Positions 37,028 through 48,991 of a stretch of DNA of 64,000 bases are shown here, piece by piece. The position numbers were made by a program, and so were the translations under genes. The DNA lies in contig JBBCHM010000001.1 of NCBI GenBank assembly GCA_037200045.1, positions 1,488,001 to 1,552,000 of the forward strand, read 5' to 3'. Each line of letters begins with the position of its first letter. Within the stretch, counting starts at the first letter, position 1. Under the pieces are notes generated by a model, which was not told the DNA's origin, made no database searches, and saw nothing but the letters and a program-made list of their open reading frames with translations. This DNA comes from Rhizomicrobium sp. GTDB lineage: Bacteria; Pseudomonadota; Alphaproteobacteria; Micropepsales; Micropepsaceae.

Positions 37028-38842
37028 GTGTTGAACGACGCGATGGGCCCCTGGATCGAAACGCTGTTCGAACGGGCGCGGGCGCGCCGGCTCGACCGCA
37101 TCGCCGCCACCTATGCCGTCGGCGGCTGGCTCCTCGTGCAGGCGGCGTCGATCGCGCTGCCCGCTTTCGACGCGCCTCCTTGGGCGCTGCGCTGGCTGAT
37201 CGTCGCCAGCGTGGTCGGCTTCCCGCTCGCTTTGATCGCCGGCTGGACGCTGAACCGGGACAGCGCCGTCCCTGGCGCGCCGCTTAAGGGGCGCGAGGCG
37301 GTCTTTCTCGGCGCGATCGCGCTGGTCGCGGTGCTGTCGCTGGGCGAACTCGCGCTCTACTGGTCCGCGGCCACGCCGGCCGCGCCGCCGCCGGCCGAGT
37401 CGGGCGCGCCGCCACGCTCCGTCGCGGTGCTGCCCTTCGACAATCTGGGCGGCGATCCGAAAGAGAAATATTTCAGCGAAGGCGTTTCCGACGAACTCAT
37501 CGGGCTTCTCGCGCGCAATCCCGCCTTGCGCGTCGTGGCGCGCACCTCCTCGTTCTTCTTCGAGGGCAAGGAGCAGGACATCCGCGTCATCGCCCAGAAG
37601 CTGAACGTGCGCTCCGTGCTGGAGGGCAGCGTGCGGCAGGACGGCGAGCGGGTGCGCATCGAGGTCTCGCTGGTGAACGCGGCCGACGGCTATCAATTGT
37701 GGTCGCAGAGCTACGACCGCTCGCTCAGCGACATCCTCGCGGTGCAGGCCGACATCGCCCAATCCATCGCCACGGCCCTGGCGCCCAAGCTCACCGGGGA
37801 GAATGTCCAGCCGCGTATCCCCAAGCCGGCGCAGATCGATCCCGACATCTACCGCGATTATCTGCAGGGACAGGTCTATTTCGACCAGCGCCTGACCGAG
37901 CGCCAGACGCCGGCCTCGCGCGATGCGCTGGACCGCGCGGTGGCGCTGTTCCGCAAGGTCGTCGCGGCGGCGCCCGACTTCGCCGACGGGCAGGCCGCGC
38001 TGGCCTCCGCGCTGCGGTACGAGAACGTCGACGTCGCGCAAATCCAGCAGGCGATCGCGCGGGCCCTGGCGCTCGATCCGGAAAATCCCGGCGCCCTGAC
38101 GGTCGCGATAGACATCGCGTTGAACGCGCAGGATTGGGACGCCGTCATCCGCGACGTGACGATCCTGCGGCGAACGGGCCAGCACACGGCGCTCGGCGCG
38201 CAGGGCCTGGCCACCGCCTATGAGGCGTTCGATTTTTCGGAAGCCGCGCTGGCCGAGCACCGCGAATGGGCGCGCCTGGATCCGTTTTCCAATCCCGCCT
38301 GGCAGGGCGTCGCGCGCGACAATTTCGTGCTGGCGCGCTTCGCCGACGCCGTCTCGGCCAGCGACGAGGCCCTGGCGCTGCATCCGGGCGATCCCGTCAC
38401 GCTGCAATACAAATGCGTCTCGCTCGCCTTTTTGAAGCGCATCGCCGAAGCCCGCGCCGTGCTGGGCGGCCTGTCGGCGCCTGGCATCCCGGCGCAGCTC
38501 GCGACCCATTGCAAGTTCTTCATCCTCCTCAACAGCGAGGGCGCCGAGCCGGCGGTCGCGTTCGTCCAGGATGTGCTCAAGCACGACCCGACGAAGATCG
38601 GCGATCCGGGCGATCTCGGCTTCATGCTGAGCCATGCCGGGGCCGACGACCAGGCGATGGACTCCTACGAGAAGGCGCTCAGCGACGGCGCTTTCATCTT
38701 CGGCTTCTACCCCGGCCGCTCGACGCCGGCCGCGTTCCTCCAGACGCCGCGCTGGATCGCGCTGACGCAGACCCCCGCCTTCCGGGCCTGGTCCGAGGCG
38801 CGTGAAGCGGCCCGCCGCGCCTGGTCGCCCGACGCGCCTTGA
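37028..38842 (+). CDS. Membrane protein with TolB-like and TPR regions
   Basis: About 604 residues if begun at GTG 37028; ATG 37043 is also possible. N-terminal cytoplasmic part, two membrane helices (YAVGGWLLVQAASIALPAF; LIVASVVGFPLALIAGW), a further one near residue 95 (FLGAIALVAVLSLGELALYW), then a TolB/FlgO-like domain (SVAVLPFDNLGGDPKEKYFSEGVSDELI ... VLEGSVRQDGERVRIEVSL) and C-terminal TPRs. The same domain set usually follows adenylate cyclase catalytic domains, which are absent here. A regulatory role is likely but unknown. It sits between ispG and prfA. Confidence 0.75.
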   Translation: MLNDAMGPWIETLFERARARRLDRIAATYAVGGWLLVQAASIALPAFDAPPWALRWLIVASVVGFPLALIAGWTLNRDSAVPGAPLKGREAVFLGAIALVAVLSLGELALYWSAATPAAPPPAESGAPPRSVAVLPFDNLGGDPKEKYFSEGVSDELIGLLARNPALRVVARTSSFFFEGKEQDIRVIAQKLNVRSVLEGSVRQDGERVRIEVSLVNAADGYQLWSQSYDRSLSDILAVQADIAQSIATALAPKLTGENVQPRIPKPAQIDPDIYRDYLQGQVYFDQRLTERQTPASRDALDRAVALFRKVVAAAPDFADGQAALASALRYENVDVAQIQQAIARALALDPENPGALTVAIDIALNAQDWDAVIRDVTILRRTGQHTALGAQGLATAYEAFDFSEAALAEHREWARLDPFSNPAWQGVARDNFVLARFADAVSASDEALALHPGDPVTLQYKCVSLAFLKRIAEARAVLGGLSAPGIPAQLATHCKFFILLNSEGAEPAVAFVQDVLKHDPTKIGDPGDLGFMLSHAGADDQAMDSYEKALSDGAFIFGFYPGRSTPAAFLQTPRWIALTQTPAFRAWSEAREAARRAWSPDAP

Positions 38843-38948
38843 TCCGCCGCGCCCCCTTGAGAACCGCGGACGCCGCGTGATAGCGCAAGGCCGGGTGGAC
38901 GATGTTCCCCTGAACCGCGTTTACCCCTAGATAGCCCAGGACCGCTTC

Positions 38949-40024
<1,076 letters not shown>

Positions 40025-40028
<4 letters not shown>

Positions 40029-40882
40029 GCGATCCGCTGGCGCAAGCCGTCGAGCGCCTACGCGAAGCCGGCGTCGACAATCCGCGCCTCGATGCGAGGC
40101 TGCTGTGGGAGTTCGCGCGGTCTCTTTCCTCCCCCGCGGTAGCGGGGGAGGGGGACCGCGAAGCGGTGGAGGGGGCCGCCGCGGGCACATCGTTCGACGC
40201 ACTGGTAATCCGCCGCGCCGCCCGCGAGCCGCTCGCCTACATCACCGGCCACCGCGAATTCTGGAGCCTCGATTTCGCCGTCGGTCCCGGCGTCCTCATC
40301 CCGCGTCCCGACACCGAGACCCTGATCGAGGAACTGATCCATCTTCATCCCGACCGGTCCGCGCCGCTGTCGATCCTCGATCTCGGCACCGGCTCCGGCT
40401 GCCTGCTGGTCGCCGCCCTGACGGAGTACCCCAACGCCCATGGCATCGGCATCGATTCCTCGCCCGAGGCGCTCGCCTGGGCCCGGCGCAACGTCGCCGC
40501 CCATGGCCTTCAGGCCCGCGCCAGCCTGATCGAGAGCGCCTGGCCGGAAGAGGCCAGCCCCGGCTTCGACGCGATCCTGGCCAACCCGCCCTACATCCCC
40601 ACCGCCGACATCGACGCCCTGGAACCCGAGGTTTCCCGCCACGAACCGCGCCAGGCCCTGGACGGCGGAGCGGATGGGCTGGTCGCCTACCGGGCGCTGG
40701 CCCCCCGAATCGCCCACCTGCTGAAGCCGTCCGGCAGCGCATTTCTGGAGTTCGGCATCGGCCAGGCCGATGATGTCACCGCCATCATGGCCGCTTCGGG
40801 CCTTGGAAACATGAAGATTGCGCCAGATTTGGCCGGAATCCCGCGCTGCGTGGTCGTAAAATCCCCGGCGCGGCCTATATAA
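40025..40882 (+). CDS. prmC: Release-factor glutamine methyltransferase, with an in-frame repeat insert
   Basis: N5-methylates the GGQ Gln of release factors. The 285-residue protein has N-terminal substrate domain, SAM motif [19 protein letters not shown] and catalytic NPPY at residues 187-190 ([12 protein letters not shown]). Residues about 34-52 ([20 protein letters not shown]) are encoded by a palindromic family-A half element and replace the usual short helix-loop. The frame and all catalytic parts are kept, so the enzyme is probably functional. Overlaps prfA. Confidence 0.94.
40125..40180. repeat. Half copy of palindromic family A inside prmC
   Basis: TTTCCTCCCCCGCGGTAGCGGGGGAGGGGG then ACCGCGAAGCGGTGGAGGGGGCC, the same design as the left half of the elements at 163-296 and 12768-12916. 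It lies entirely within the coding frame of prmC and adds about 19 codons without a stop. Confidence 0.85.
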
Positions 40883-41132
40883 AAACAGTTGGAAATCGGC
40901 CCCCGAGCCGTTAGTTTCCCGGCCCGTGGGGACATGGGACCCTGCCGGCAGTCGATCCTAATCGATCGGGGGGGCCGGAAAGCGGCTAGGCCGCGGTTCT
41001 TGTGCTAAGCGAAAGACGAGCCCTGCATTGCTGTGGCAGCCGGATTTGCGCGGGGCGCGGCCCGCGAGCCGCAAATGCGCATCCATCGCGCGCAGCAAAG
41101 CGATGCTCGTCCTCTAAAGGTTAGGGGCAGAA
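40883..41132. other. 250-bp intergenic region ahead of the DUF4167 gene
   Basis: Starts with TATAAAAACAG at the prmC end and contains several inverted repeats (CTGCCGGCAG; CGATCCTAATCGATCG; GGCC...GGCC pairs) and a GTG-start RBS at its end (AGGGGCAG). It is long for a gap in this operon and may hold a structured leader or a small RNA, but I cannot assign it to a known family. Confidence 0.35.
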
Positions 41133-41585
41133 GTGAAACGTTCACGCAGAGGCGGCCGCAGGCCGCAACACACGGGCGGCGGCGGTCACAACAATGGTGG
41201 CGGCGGCGGCGGTGGAGGAAATGTCCACAATCCGAACCGGACGTTCGATTCCTCGGGTCCGGAGGTGAAGATTCGCGGCTCGGCCTCGAATGTGTACGAG
41301 AAATATCTCCAGCTCGCCCGCGACGCCAACGCCTCCGGCGACCGCGTGATGGCGGAGAACTATCTGCAGCACGCCGAGCACTATTACCGCATCATGGCGG
41401 CGCAGCAGGCCCAGCTTCAGCAATACCAGCAGCAGCAGGCCCTGCAGCAACAGCAGCCGCGCGGCGGCAATGGCAACGGCAATGGGAGCGACCAGCCCTA
41501 TGTCCAGCAGCCGCCGGTCCAGAGCGCCCCGTCCTTCTCCCTCGCCGAGGGCGAGGAAGAGGGCGAAGAGGAAACGGCGGAGTAG
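41133..41585 (+). CDS. DUF4167 domain protein (RNA-binding-like, low complexity)
   Basis: A 150-residue protein with GTG start (AGGGGCAG six bases before). Basic N-terminus KRSRRGGRRPQ, Gly/Asn-rich linker, then the DUF4167 core (KIRGSASNVYEKYLQLARDANASGDRVMAENYLQHAEHYYRIMAAQQAQL) and a Gln-rich, acidic tail. Alphaproteobacterial; usually found between prmC and clpB. The Arg/Gly-rich start suggests RNA contact, but the function is not established. Confidence 0.9.
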   Translation: MKRSRRGGRRPQHTGGGGHNNGGGGGGGGNVHNPNRTFDSSGPEVKIRGSASNVYEKYLQLARDANASGDRVMAENYLQHAEHYYRIMAAQQAQLQQYQQQQALQQQQPRGGNGNGNGSDQPYVQQPPVQSAPSFSLAEGEEEGEEETAE

Positions 41586-41623
41586 GTCCTACTCAATTTG
41601 AAGCGGCCAATTCCATAATTTGT

Positions 41624-41730
41624 CATGGCCCGCGAATGCGGGCCACCTAGGTGAAATCTGCTCCGACGGCGCATCTTTCACCTGGGTCCGCCGTTCGCAC
41701 GCTGTCGCTACGAACTCGCGGCGGATGACA
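41624..41730. repeat. REP-like element (family D), before MFS gene
   Basis: GTCATGGCCCGCGAATGCGGGCCACCTAGGTGA near 41625, then about 30 unrelated bases, then TTTCACCTGGGTCCGCCGTTCGC ... GCGGCGGATGACACC. Same design as the copies at 2195, 10458 and 49995. The rest of the 41586-41944 gap shows no gene. Confidence 0.75.
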
Positions 41731-41944
41731 CCGAGTAGTACGCGCGCCGCTGATTGCGTTTGCGGACGGCCCCGCGTAATTTCCGCATCCTACCCCTCGA
41801 TGCCGGGCCGCCGGTGGAACAGGCAGTGCCATGAAGGCTCTCTCTACCTTCTGATCTCGTCCGTCTTTCGCGACGGCTGAGTTGCGCCATCCGCGCCGCG
41901 CGCGGATGCGCCTGGGCATGCTTGCTTTCAATGGGGGAATTTCC

Positions 41945-43273
41945 GTGCGGATATCGCTTCCGACCGGCGCGCTGTGGCGGCACGCCGGCTTCCTGCGGCT
42001 GTGGGCCGCGCAAACCGTTTCGTCCTTCGGCGCCCGCATCGCGCGCGAAGGCTTCGCCATGACGGCGATCCTGACCATCCAAGCCACGCCGGCCGAGCTC
42101 GGCGTGCTGGCGGCGCTGTCGCGCGGCCTGGGCATCGTGGTCGGCCTCGTCGCCGGCGGCTTCGTGGACCGCTCCAGCCGCCGCGCGATCATGATCGCCA
42201 GCGACCTCGCCCGCACGGCGCTGATCGCGACCATCCCGCTCGCCGCCTGGGCGCATTCGTTGGCCATGCCGCAGATCTACGCCGTCGCCGCGCTGGTCGG
42301 CGCGGCCTCCGTGCTGTTCGAGATCGCCGATCACGCCTTCCTGCCGACGCTCGTCGCGCGCGAGCACCTGATCGACGGCAACGCCAGGCTCGGCGTCACG
42401 GACTCGGCGTCGGAGATCGCCGGACCCGCCGTCGCCGGCGCGCTGTTCCAGCTTCTCACCGCGCCGATCGCGATGCTGGGCACGTCGATCACCTATCTCG
42501 CCTCGGCGCTGTTTCTGCTCGGCGTTCCTTCCGACACGCCCGCGCCGCGCCCGGCGTCGCAGGTCGCGCATTGGCGGCGCGACATCGCCGACGGCGTCGC
42601 CGCGATCCTGGCGCATTCCTTGTTGCGGCCGCTGTTCTGGATGACGGTCGTCTGGAGCTTCTTCGCCGCCTTCTTCGCGCCGCTCTACCTGGTGTTCGGT
42701 CTCAAGGTGATCGGCCTGTCGCCGGCGCTGATGGGCGCGAACATCGCGATGGGCGGCATCGGCGCCTTGTTCGCCGCGGGGCTATCGGCGCGGCTGGCGC
42801 GGCGCTTCGGCATCGGCCCGACGCTCGTCGCCACGCGCTTTCTCTATGTCGGCTTTCTCGCCCTGGTGCCGCTGGCGGGCGGACCGTTCTGGCTGGCGGT
42901 GGCGCTGCTGATGGCGGCGCAACTGTTCGGCGATGCCTTCGCCGTGACCGGGGACATCCTGGCGGTGAGCCTGCGCCAGGCGGTGCTTCCGCCCGCCATG
43001 CTCGGCCGCACCGCGGCCCTCTTCAGCGCGGTGAGCGGCGGGATGATCGTCATGGGCGCCATCATCGGCGGCTTGCTGGGCGGATGGATCGGCGATCGCG
43101 CCACACTCGGCTTGGCGGTGGGCGGCATGGCCCTGGCACCGTTCTTCGCCGTCTTCTCGCCGCTGCGCGGCCTTAAGGCGATCCCGGACGAGGCAGCGCC
43201 CGCGCCCCATCCACCAGCCGCCGCAGGAGGCGGACCAGGGTCCGCCGATCCGCCTCGCTCCAATCGGCGATGA
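41945..43273 (+). CDS. MFS transporter
   Basis: A 442-residue, 12-helix major facilitator protein of the drug-exporter/enterobactin-exporter-like branch. GTG 41945 is chosen for its GGGGGAA ribosome site six bases upstream; ATG 41918 is an alternative. Membrane helices include AELGVLAALSRGLGIVVGLVAGG, LALVPLAGGPFWLAVALLMAA and MIVMGAIIGGLLGGWIG; RSSRRAIMIASDLAR matches the loop 2-3 signature. Its 3' end overlaps the convergent marR by 101 bases. A role with the neighbouring monooxygenase (export or uptake of an aromatic) is inference. Confidence 0.85.
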   Translation: MRISLPTGALWRHAGFLRLWAAQTVSSFGARIAREGFAMTAILTIQATPAELGVLAALSRGLGIVVGLVAGGFVDRSSRRAIMIASDLARTALIATIPLAAWAHSLAMPQIYAVAALVGAASVLFEIADHAFLPTLVAREHLIDGNARLGVTDSASEIAGPAVAGALFQLLTAPIAMLGTSITYLASALFLLGVPSDTPAPRPASQVAHWRRDIADGVAAILAHSLLRPLFWMTVVWSFFAAFFAPLYLVFGLKVIGLSPALMGANIAMGGIGALFAAGLSARLARRFGIGPTLVATRFLYVGFLALVPLAGGPFWLAVALLMAAQLFGDAFAVTGDILAVSLRQAVLPPAMLGRTAALFSAVSGGMIVMGAIIGGLLGGWIGDRATLGLAVGGMALAPFFAVFSPLRGLKAIPDEAAPAPHPPAAAGGGPGSADPPRSNRR

Positions 43274-43631
43274 CCGGCGCGGCGATCCGCTCGCGCGCCT
43301 TGTCCAGCGCGCGGGTCATCGCGAGGCCCTTCTTCGTGATCGCCACCGCGCGGACGCGCTTGTCCGCGTCGCTCGCCTTGCGCGCGACGAGGCCGAGGCT
43401 TTCAAGTCTGGCGACCTGGCGGCTGACCGTGGTGTGATCGCGCCCGGCCATGTCGGCGAGCTCGACCACGCCGAGGGGCCCGCGCCGCCCGATCCGCACC
43501 AGGAGCGGAAACAGGGCGCGATCCAGCGAGATCCCGGCCTCCGCGATCAGCGCCGCGTCGCGCTGCGGTTCGTTCAGGATGCTCATCAGATCGAGGATGG
43601 CGTCGTGCAACTGGCGCAGATCGTCCTTCAT
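43173..43631 (-). CDS. MarR-family transcriptional regulator
   Basis: A 152-residue winged-helix repressor starting MKDDLRQLHDAILDLM. HTH and wing: PLGVVELADMAGRDHTTVSRQVARLESLGLVARKASDADKRVRAVAITKKG. MarR proteins normally sense a phenolic or aromatic ligand. It is divergent from a flavin monooxygenase gene, with two similar palindromes between, and shares 101 bases of its 3' end with the MFS gene on the other strand. The simplest model is control of both neighbours. Confidence 0.9.
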   Translation of the reverse strand: MKDDLRQLHDAILDLMSILNEPQRDAALIAEAGISLDRALFPLLVRIGRRGPLGVVELADMAGRDHTTVSRQVARLESLGLVARKASDADKRVRAVAITKKGLAMTRALDKARERIAAPVIADWSEADRRTLVRLLRRLVDGARALPRPGSP

Positions 43632-43634
43632 GCG

Positions 43635-43693
43635 TGTATTATGCACATTGTTCTTGACGCCGTCCACCCGGGCCATTATGTGCATTATGCACA
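43635..43693. promoter_or_regulatory. Probable MarR operator pair and monooxygenase promoter
   Basis: 43679-43693 is TGTGCA-TTA-TGCACA, a perfect 6-bp-arm palindrome. A variant site TGTATTATGCACA is at 43635-43647. A -35 TTGACG at 43654-43659 with TATGTG 17 bases downstream gives a plus-strand promoter whose -10 overlaps the palindrome. The gap between marR and the monooxygenase is only 77 bases, so binding would block both. Confidence 0.65.
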
Positions 43694-43708
43694 CAATCGG
43701 AGGCCGCG

Positions 43709-45199
43709 ATGAAAGCGATCGAAACCGACGTCCTGGTGACCGGCGCCGGCGCCGCTGGCCTCACCCTCGGCATCGAGCTTGCCCGCCGCGGCGTGGCGTT
43801 CCGCCTGATCGACCAGGCGCCGGCGCCATTCGAGGGCTCGCGCGGCAAGGGCATCCAGCCGCGCACGCTGGAAGTGTTCGAGGACATGGGCGTCGTCGAC
43901 CGCATCCTCGCCGCCGGCGGTCCCTATCCGCCGCAGCGCGAGCATCGGGACGGCACGTTCAAGGACACGGCGCTGACCGAATATCGCGCGCCGACGCCGG
44001 CGGAGCCCTATGGCAATCCGACGATGCTGCCGCAATTCCTGACCGAGAGGGTCCTGCGCGACCGCCTCGCCGAGCTCGGCCATCGCGTCGAATTCGGCCG
44101 CGCGCTCACGGGCTTTCGCCAGGACAAGGACGGCGTGACCGCCACCGTGGCCGGCGAGACCGTGCGCGCCCGCTATCTCATCGGCTGCGATGGTGGGCGC
44201 AGCTTCGTGCGCCACGCGCTCGGCATCGACTTCCCCGGCAAGACGCTCGGCATCCGCGCCGTCGTCGCCGACATGCGGCTCGAAGGCCTCTCCGACGACG
44301 CCTGGCACCGCTGGAACGACGGCACGCCGGAGCAGATCTCGCTCTGTCCGCTGCGCGGCACCGAACTCTTCCAGCTCCAGGCGCCCATCCCGCTCGAAGG
44401 CGACATCGATCTTTCCGCCAAGGGCCTCGGCGCGATGATCGCCAAGCGGACCGGCCGCAAGGACCTTGTCGTGCGCGCCGTCACCTGGGCCTCGGCCTAC
44501 AACATGAACGCGCGCCTCGCCGACCGCTATGCGCAGGGCAGGGTCTATCTCGCCGGCGACGCCGCGCACATCCATCCGCCGACCGGCGGGCAGGGCCTCA
44601 ACACCTCGGTCCAGGACGCCTACAATCTCGGCTGGAAGCTCGCCGCCGTCCTGGCCGGCGCGCCGCTGTCTTTGCTGGCGAGCTACGAAGCCGAGCGCCG
44701 CCCCGTCGCCGCCGAAGTGCTCGGCCTGTCCACCAAGCTTCTCGACGCCCTCAAGCAGCGCGGCGATTTGCGGCGCGGGCGCGAGACCCAGCAGCTCGAC
44801 CTCTTCTATCCCGACTCGCCGCTGTCGCTGCCCTACACCTTCGACCTTCGCGGCCCCAAGCCCGCCATCCTTCCCGGCGACCGCGCCCCCGACGCGCCCT
44901 GCCGCGGCGTCGGCGGCCAGCCGACCCGTCTCTTCAGCCTGTTCGGCGGCCCGCATTGGACGCTGCTCGGCTACGAGACCGATCCCGCTCTCGCGGCACG
45001 CGCGGGCCTGCGCATCCACCGCACCGGCCGGCGCGGCGATCTGATCGACGACGGCGGCCACATCCGCGCCGCCTATGGCCTGACGCCCGGCCTTTGGGTC
45101 CTCGTCCGGCCCGACGGCTATGTCAGCGCGGTTGTTCCCGCCGCCGGCCTGGCCGCCCTGGAGACGTTCCTCAAAAGCGTCGGCCTCGGCGCCCCTTGA
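43709..45199 (+). CDS. FAD-dependent aromatic-ring monooxygenase
   Basis: A 496-residue class A flavoprotein hydroxylase (PheA/TfdB/MhpA-like). FAD-binding GxGxxG in VTGAGAAGLTLGIELARRGV, the DG motif RYLIGCDGGRSFVRHALG, the GD motif YLAGDAAHIHPPTGGQGLNTSVQDAYNLGWKLAAVL, and a C-terminal thioredoxin-like domain. It would hydroxylate a phenolic substrate using NAD(P)H and O2. Controlled by the divergent MarR. The precise substrate is unknown. Confidence 0.9.
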   Translation: MKAIETDVLVTGAGAAGLTLGIELARRGVAFRLIDQAPAPFEGSRGKGIQPRTLEVFEDMGVVDRILAAGGPYPPQREHRDGTFKDTALTEYRAPTPAEPYGNPTMLPQFLTERVLRDRLAELGHRVEFGRALTGFRQDKDGVTATVAGETVRARYLIGCDGGRSFVRHALGIDFPGKTLGIRAVVADMRLEGLSDDAWHRWNDGTPEQISLCPLRGTELFQLQAPIPLEGDIDLSAKGLGAMIAKRTGRKDLVVRAVTWASAYNMNARLADRYAQGRVYLAGDAAHIHPPTGGQGLNTSVQDAYNLGWKLAAVLAGAPLSLLASYEAERRPVAAEVLGLSTKLLDALKQRGDLRRGRETQQLDLFYPDSPLSLPYTFDLRGPKPAILPGDRAPDAPCRGVGGQPTRLFSLFGGPHWTLLGYETDPALAARAGLRIHRTGRRGDLIDDGGHIRAAYGLTPGLWVLVRPDGYVSAVVPAAGLAALETFLKSVGLGAP

Positions 45200-45329
45200 A
45201 GAGTACGGATCGGGAACCCAGATATGCCTCTGGAACAGGGCGCCCCTGCGGGGCCTTATTCCAAATCAAATGAGACTCGCCCGGACGGCCCTACAAGGCG
45301 CCCTGGGGCAGAGGGCTTGAGAGGCAAAA

Positions 45330-47960
<2,631 letters not shown>

Positions 47961-47967
47961 ACCAAGG

Positions 47968-48004
47968 CTTCCCCTCTCCCTGCTTCGGCGGGGAGAGGGC
48001 GCTT
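47968..48004. repeat. Short hairpin repeat (family B-like half element)
   Basis: CCCCTCTCCCTGCTTCGGCGGGGAGAGGGCGC just after the clpB stop; stem CCCTCTCCC / GGGGAGAGGG type with a GCTTCGGC loop. It could end clpB transcription before the R-body operon. Confidence 0.6.
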
Positions 48005-48100
48005 CGTTCCTTCACGAATATTTCGCCATGATTGCATTGGCGGCCTTTTGTTTTCATCGAATTCTGCGTTAGCGTCGCGCCTCAGGTCCGGAGGAGCACC

Positions 48101-48388
48101 ATGGCAGAACCGACACTCGTCAACGGCCAGATCACCGATGCCGTCACCCAGGCCAATGTGAAGGTCTTGGGCGACGCGCCCGCCATGGCGATGGGCTCGC
48201 TCTATCAGGCGCTGGCGCATTCGACCGGCATCCTGTTCGAGAACGCGGCCGCGGCGCAGCAGCAGCTCGCCATCACGGCCCAGGCGGCCACGACCCAGGG
48301 CGTGATGCAGATCTATTCCGTCGACACCGCGGCGGCCGCCGCGGCCGTCGCCGACGACCTCAAACCCGACAGCCCGGCGGATAAGTGA
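48101..48388 (+). CDS. RebB-family R-body protein 1
   Basis: A 95-residue protein with RBS GGAGG seven bases upstream. It opens MAEPTLVNGQITDAVTQANV and continues with the amphipathic, Ala/Gln-rich helix FENAAAAQQQLAITAQAATTQGVMQIYSVDTAAAAA. The VNGQITDAVTQ-N motif and QQQL-AQA-TTQGV pattern are the signature of RebB ('killing trait') proteins, which polymerise into coiled R-body ribbons in Caedibacter and others. First of four genes, one base before the next. Confidence 0.9.
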   Translation: MAEPTLVNGQITDAVTQANVKVLGDAPAMAMGSLYQALAHSTGILFENAAAAQQQLAITAQAATTQGVMQIYSVDTAAAAAAVADDLKPDSPADK

Positions 48389-48389
48389 C

Positions 48390-48713
48390 ATGGCTGACAA
48401 CACGCTCGTCAACGGCCAGATCACCGACGCCGTCACCCAGGCCAATCTCACCACGCTCGGCAGCGGCTCGGCGGTTGCCGCCGGCAGCCTGTTCCAGGTC
48501 TCGTCGCAATCCTTCGGCCTCATGATGCAGAACGCCGTCGCCGCGCAGCAGCAGCTCAACATCGCGGCGCAGGCGGTCACGACGCAGGGCGTCGCGGTGC
48601 TGTACGCGGCGGGCGCCGCCTCGGTCGCGAAGCTCGGCCAGTCGGACGTGCCGGACAACATGCTCGCGCTGCTTGCCGCGCTTCGGGCCGCCACGCCCGC
48701 TTCGCAGGCCTGA
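48390..48713 (+). CDS. RebB-family R-body protein 2
   Basis: A 107-residue close paralogue of the preceding gene: TLVNGQITDAVTQAN is identical in both, and the centre again reads FGLMMQNAVAAQQQLNIAAQAVTTQGVAVLYAAG. C-terminal tail longer (VPDNMLALLAALRAATPASQA). Starts one base after the first gene's stop, so the pair is a tandem duplication in one transcript. R-body ribbons generally need two different small Reb subunits, which this pair could supply. Confidence 0.9.
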   Translation: MADNTLVNGQITDAVTQANLTTLGSGSAVAAGSLFQVSSQSFGLMMQNAVAAQQQLNIAAQAVTTQGVAVLYAAGAASVAKLGQSDVPDNMLALLAALRAATPASQA

Positions 48714-48715
48714 TC

Positions 48716-48991
48716 GTGTCGGGGTCCGGCGACGCGGCGGGGCCGCAGACGACGCTCAACCAGCAGATGCTGGACGCGCTGACCCAGCTTCGGGCGATCG
48801 GCGGCGAGGTCGGCGAGGTCGCCGGTGCCTCGCTGGCGCAGGTGATCGCGCAAAGCGCCGGTCTCGCCATGCTGAACGCCGTCAGCGCGCAGCAGAACGC
48901 CCAGGTCGTCGCGACGGCGACGACGCTCGCGACGGTCACCCGCATCCTGGCCGGGCGTCCGTCGAACGACACGCAAGAGACGCCGGCGTGA
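48716..48991 (+). CDS. RebB-like R-body protein 3 (divergent)
   Basis: A 91-residue protein with GTG start two bases after the previous stop. TTLNQQMLDALTQLRAIGGE then VIAQSAGLAMLNAVSAQQNAQVVATATTLATVTRILA keeps the RebB plan (N-terminal helix ending DALTQ, then AVSAQQN-x-VVA-ATT) but diverges from genes 1 and 2. No strong ribosome site; translation probably depends on coupling. A third structural or assembly subunit is likely. Confidence 0.8.
   Translation: MSGSGDAAGPQTTLNQQMLDALTQLRAIGGEVGEVAGASLAQVIAQSAGLAMLNAVSAQQNAQVVATATTLATVTRILAGRPSNDTQETPA

Noticed and set aside
37028..38842. Adenylate/guanylate cyclase
   Set aside because: TolB-like and TPR parts are present but no class III catalytic domain can be seen.
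40883..41132. Known riboswitch
   Set aside because: No match to cobalamin, TPP, SAM or other consensus elements that I can recognise; listed only as an intergenic region of interest.
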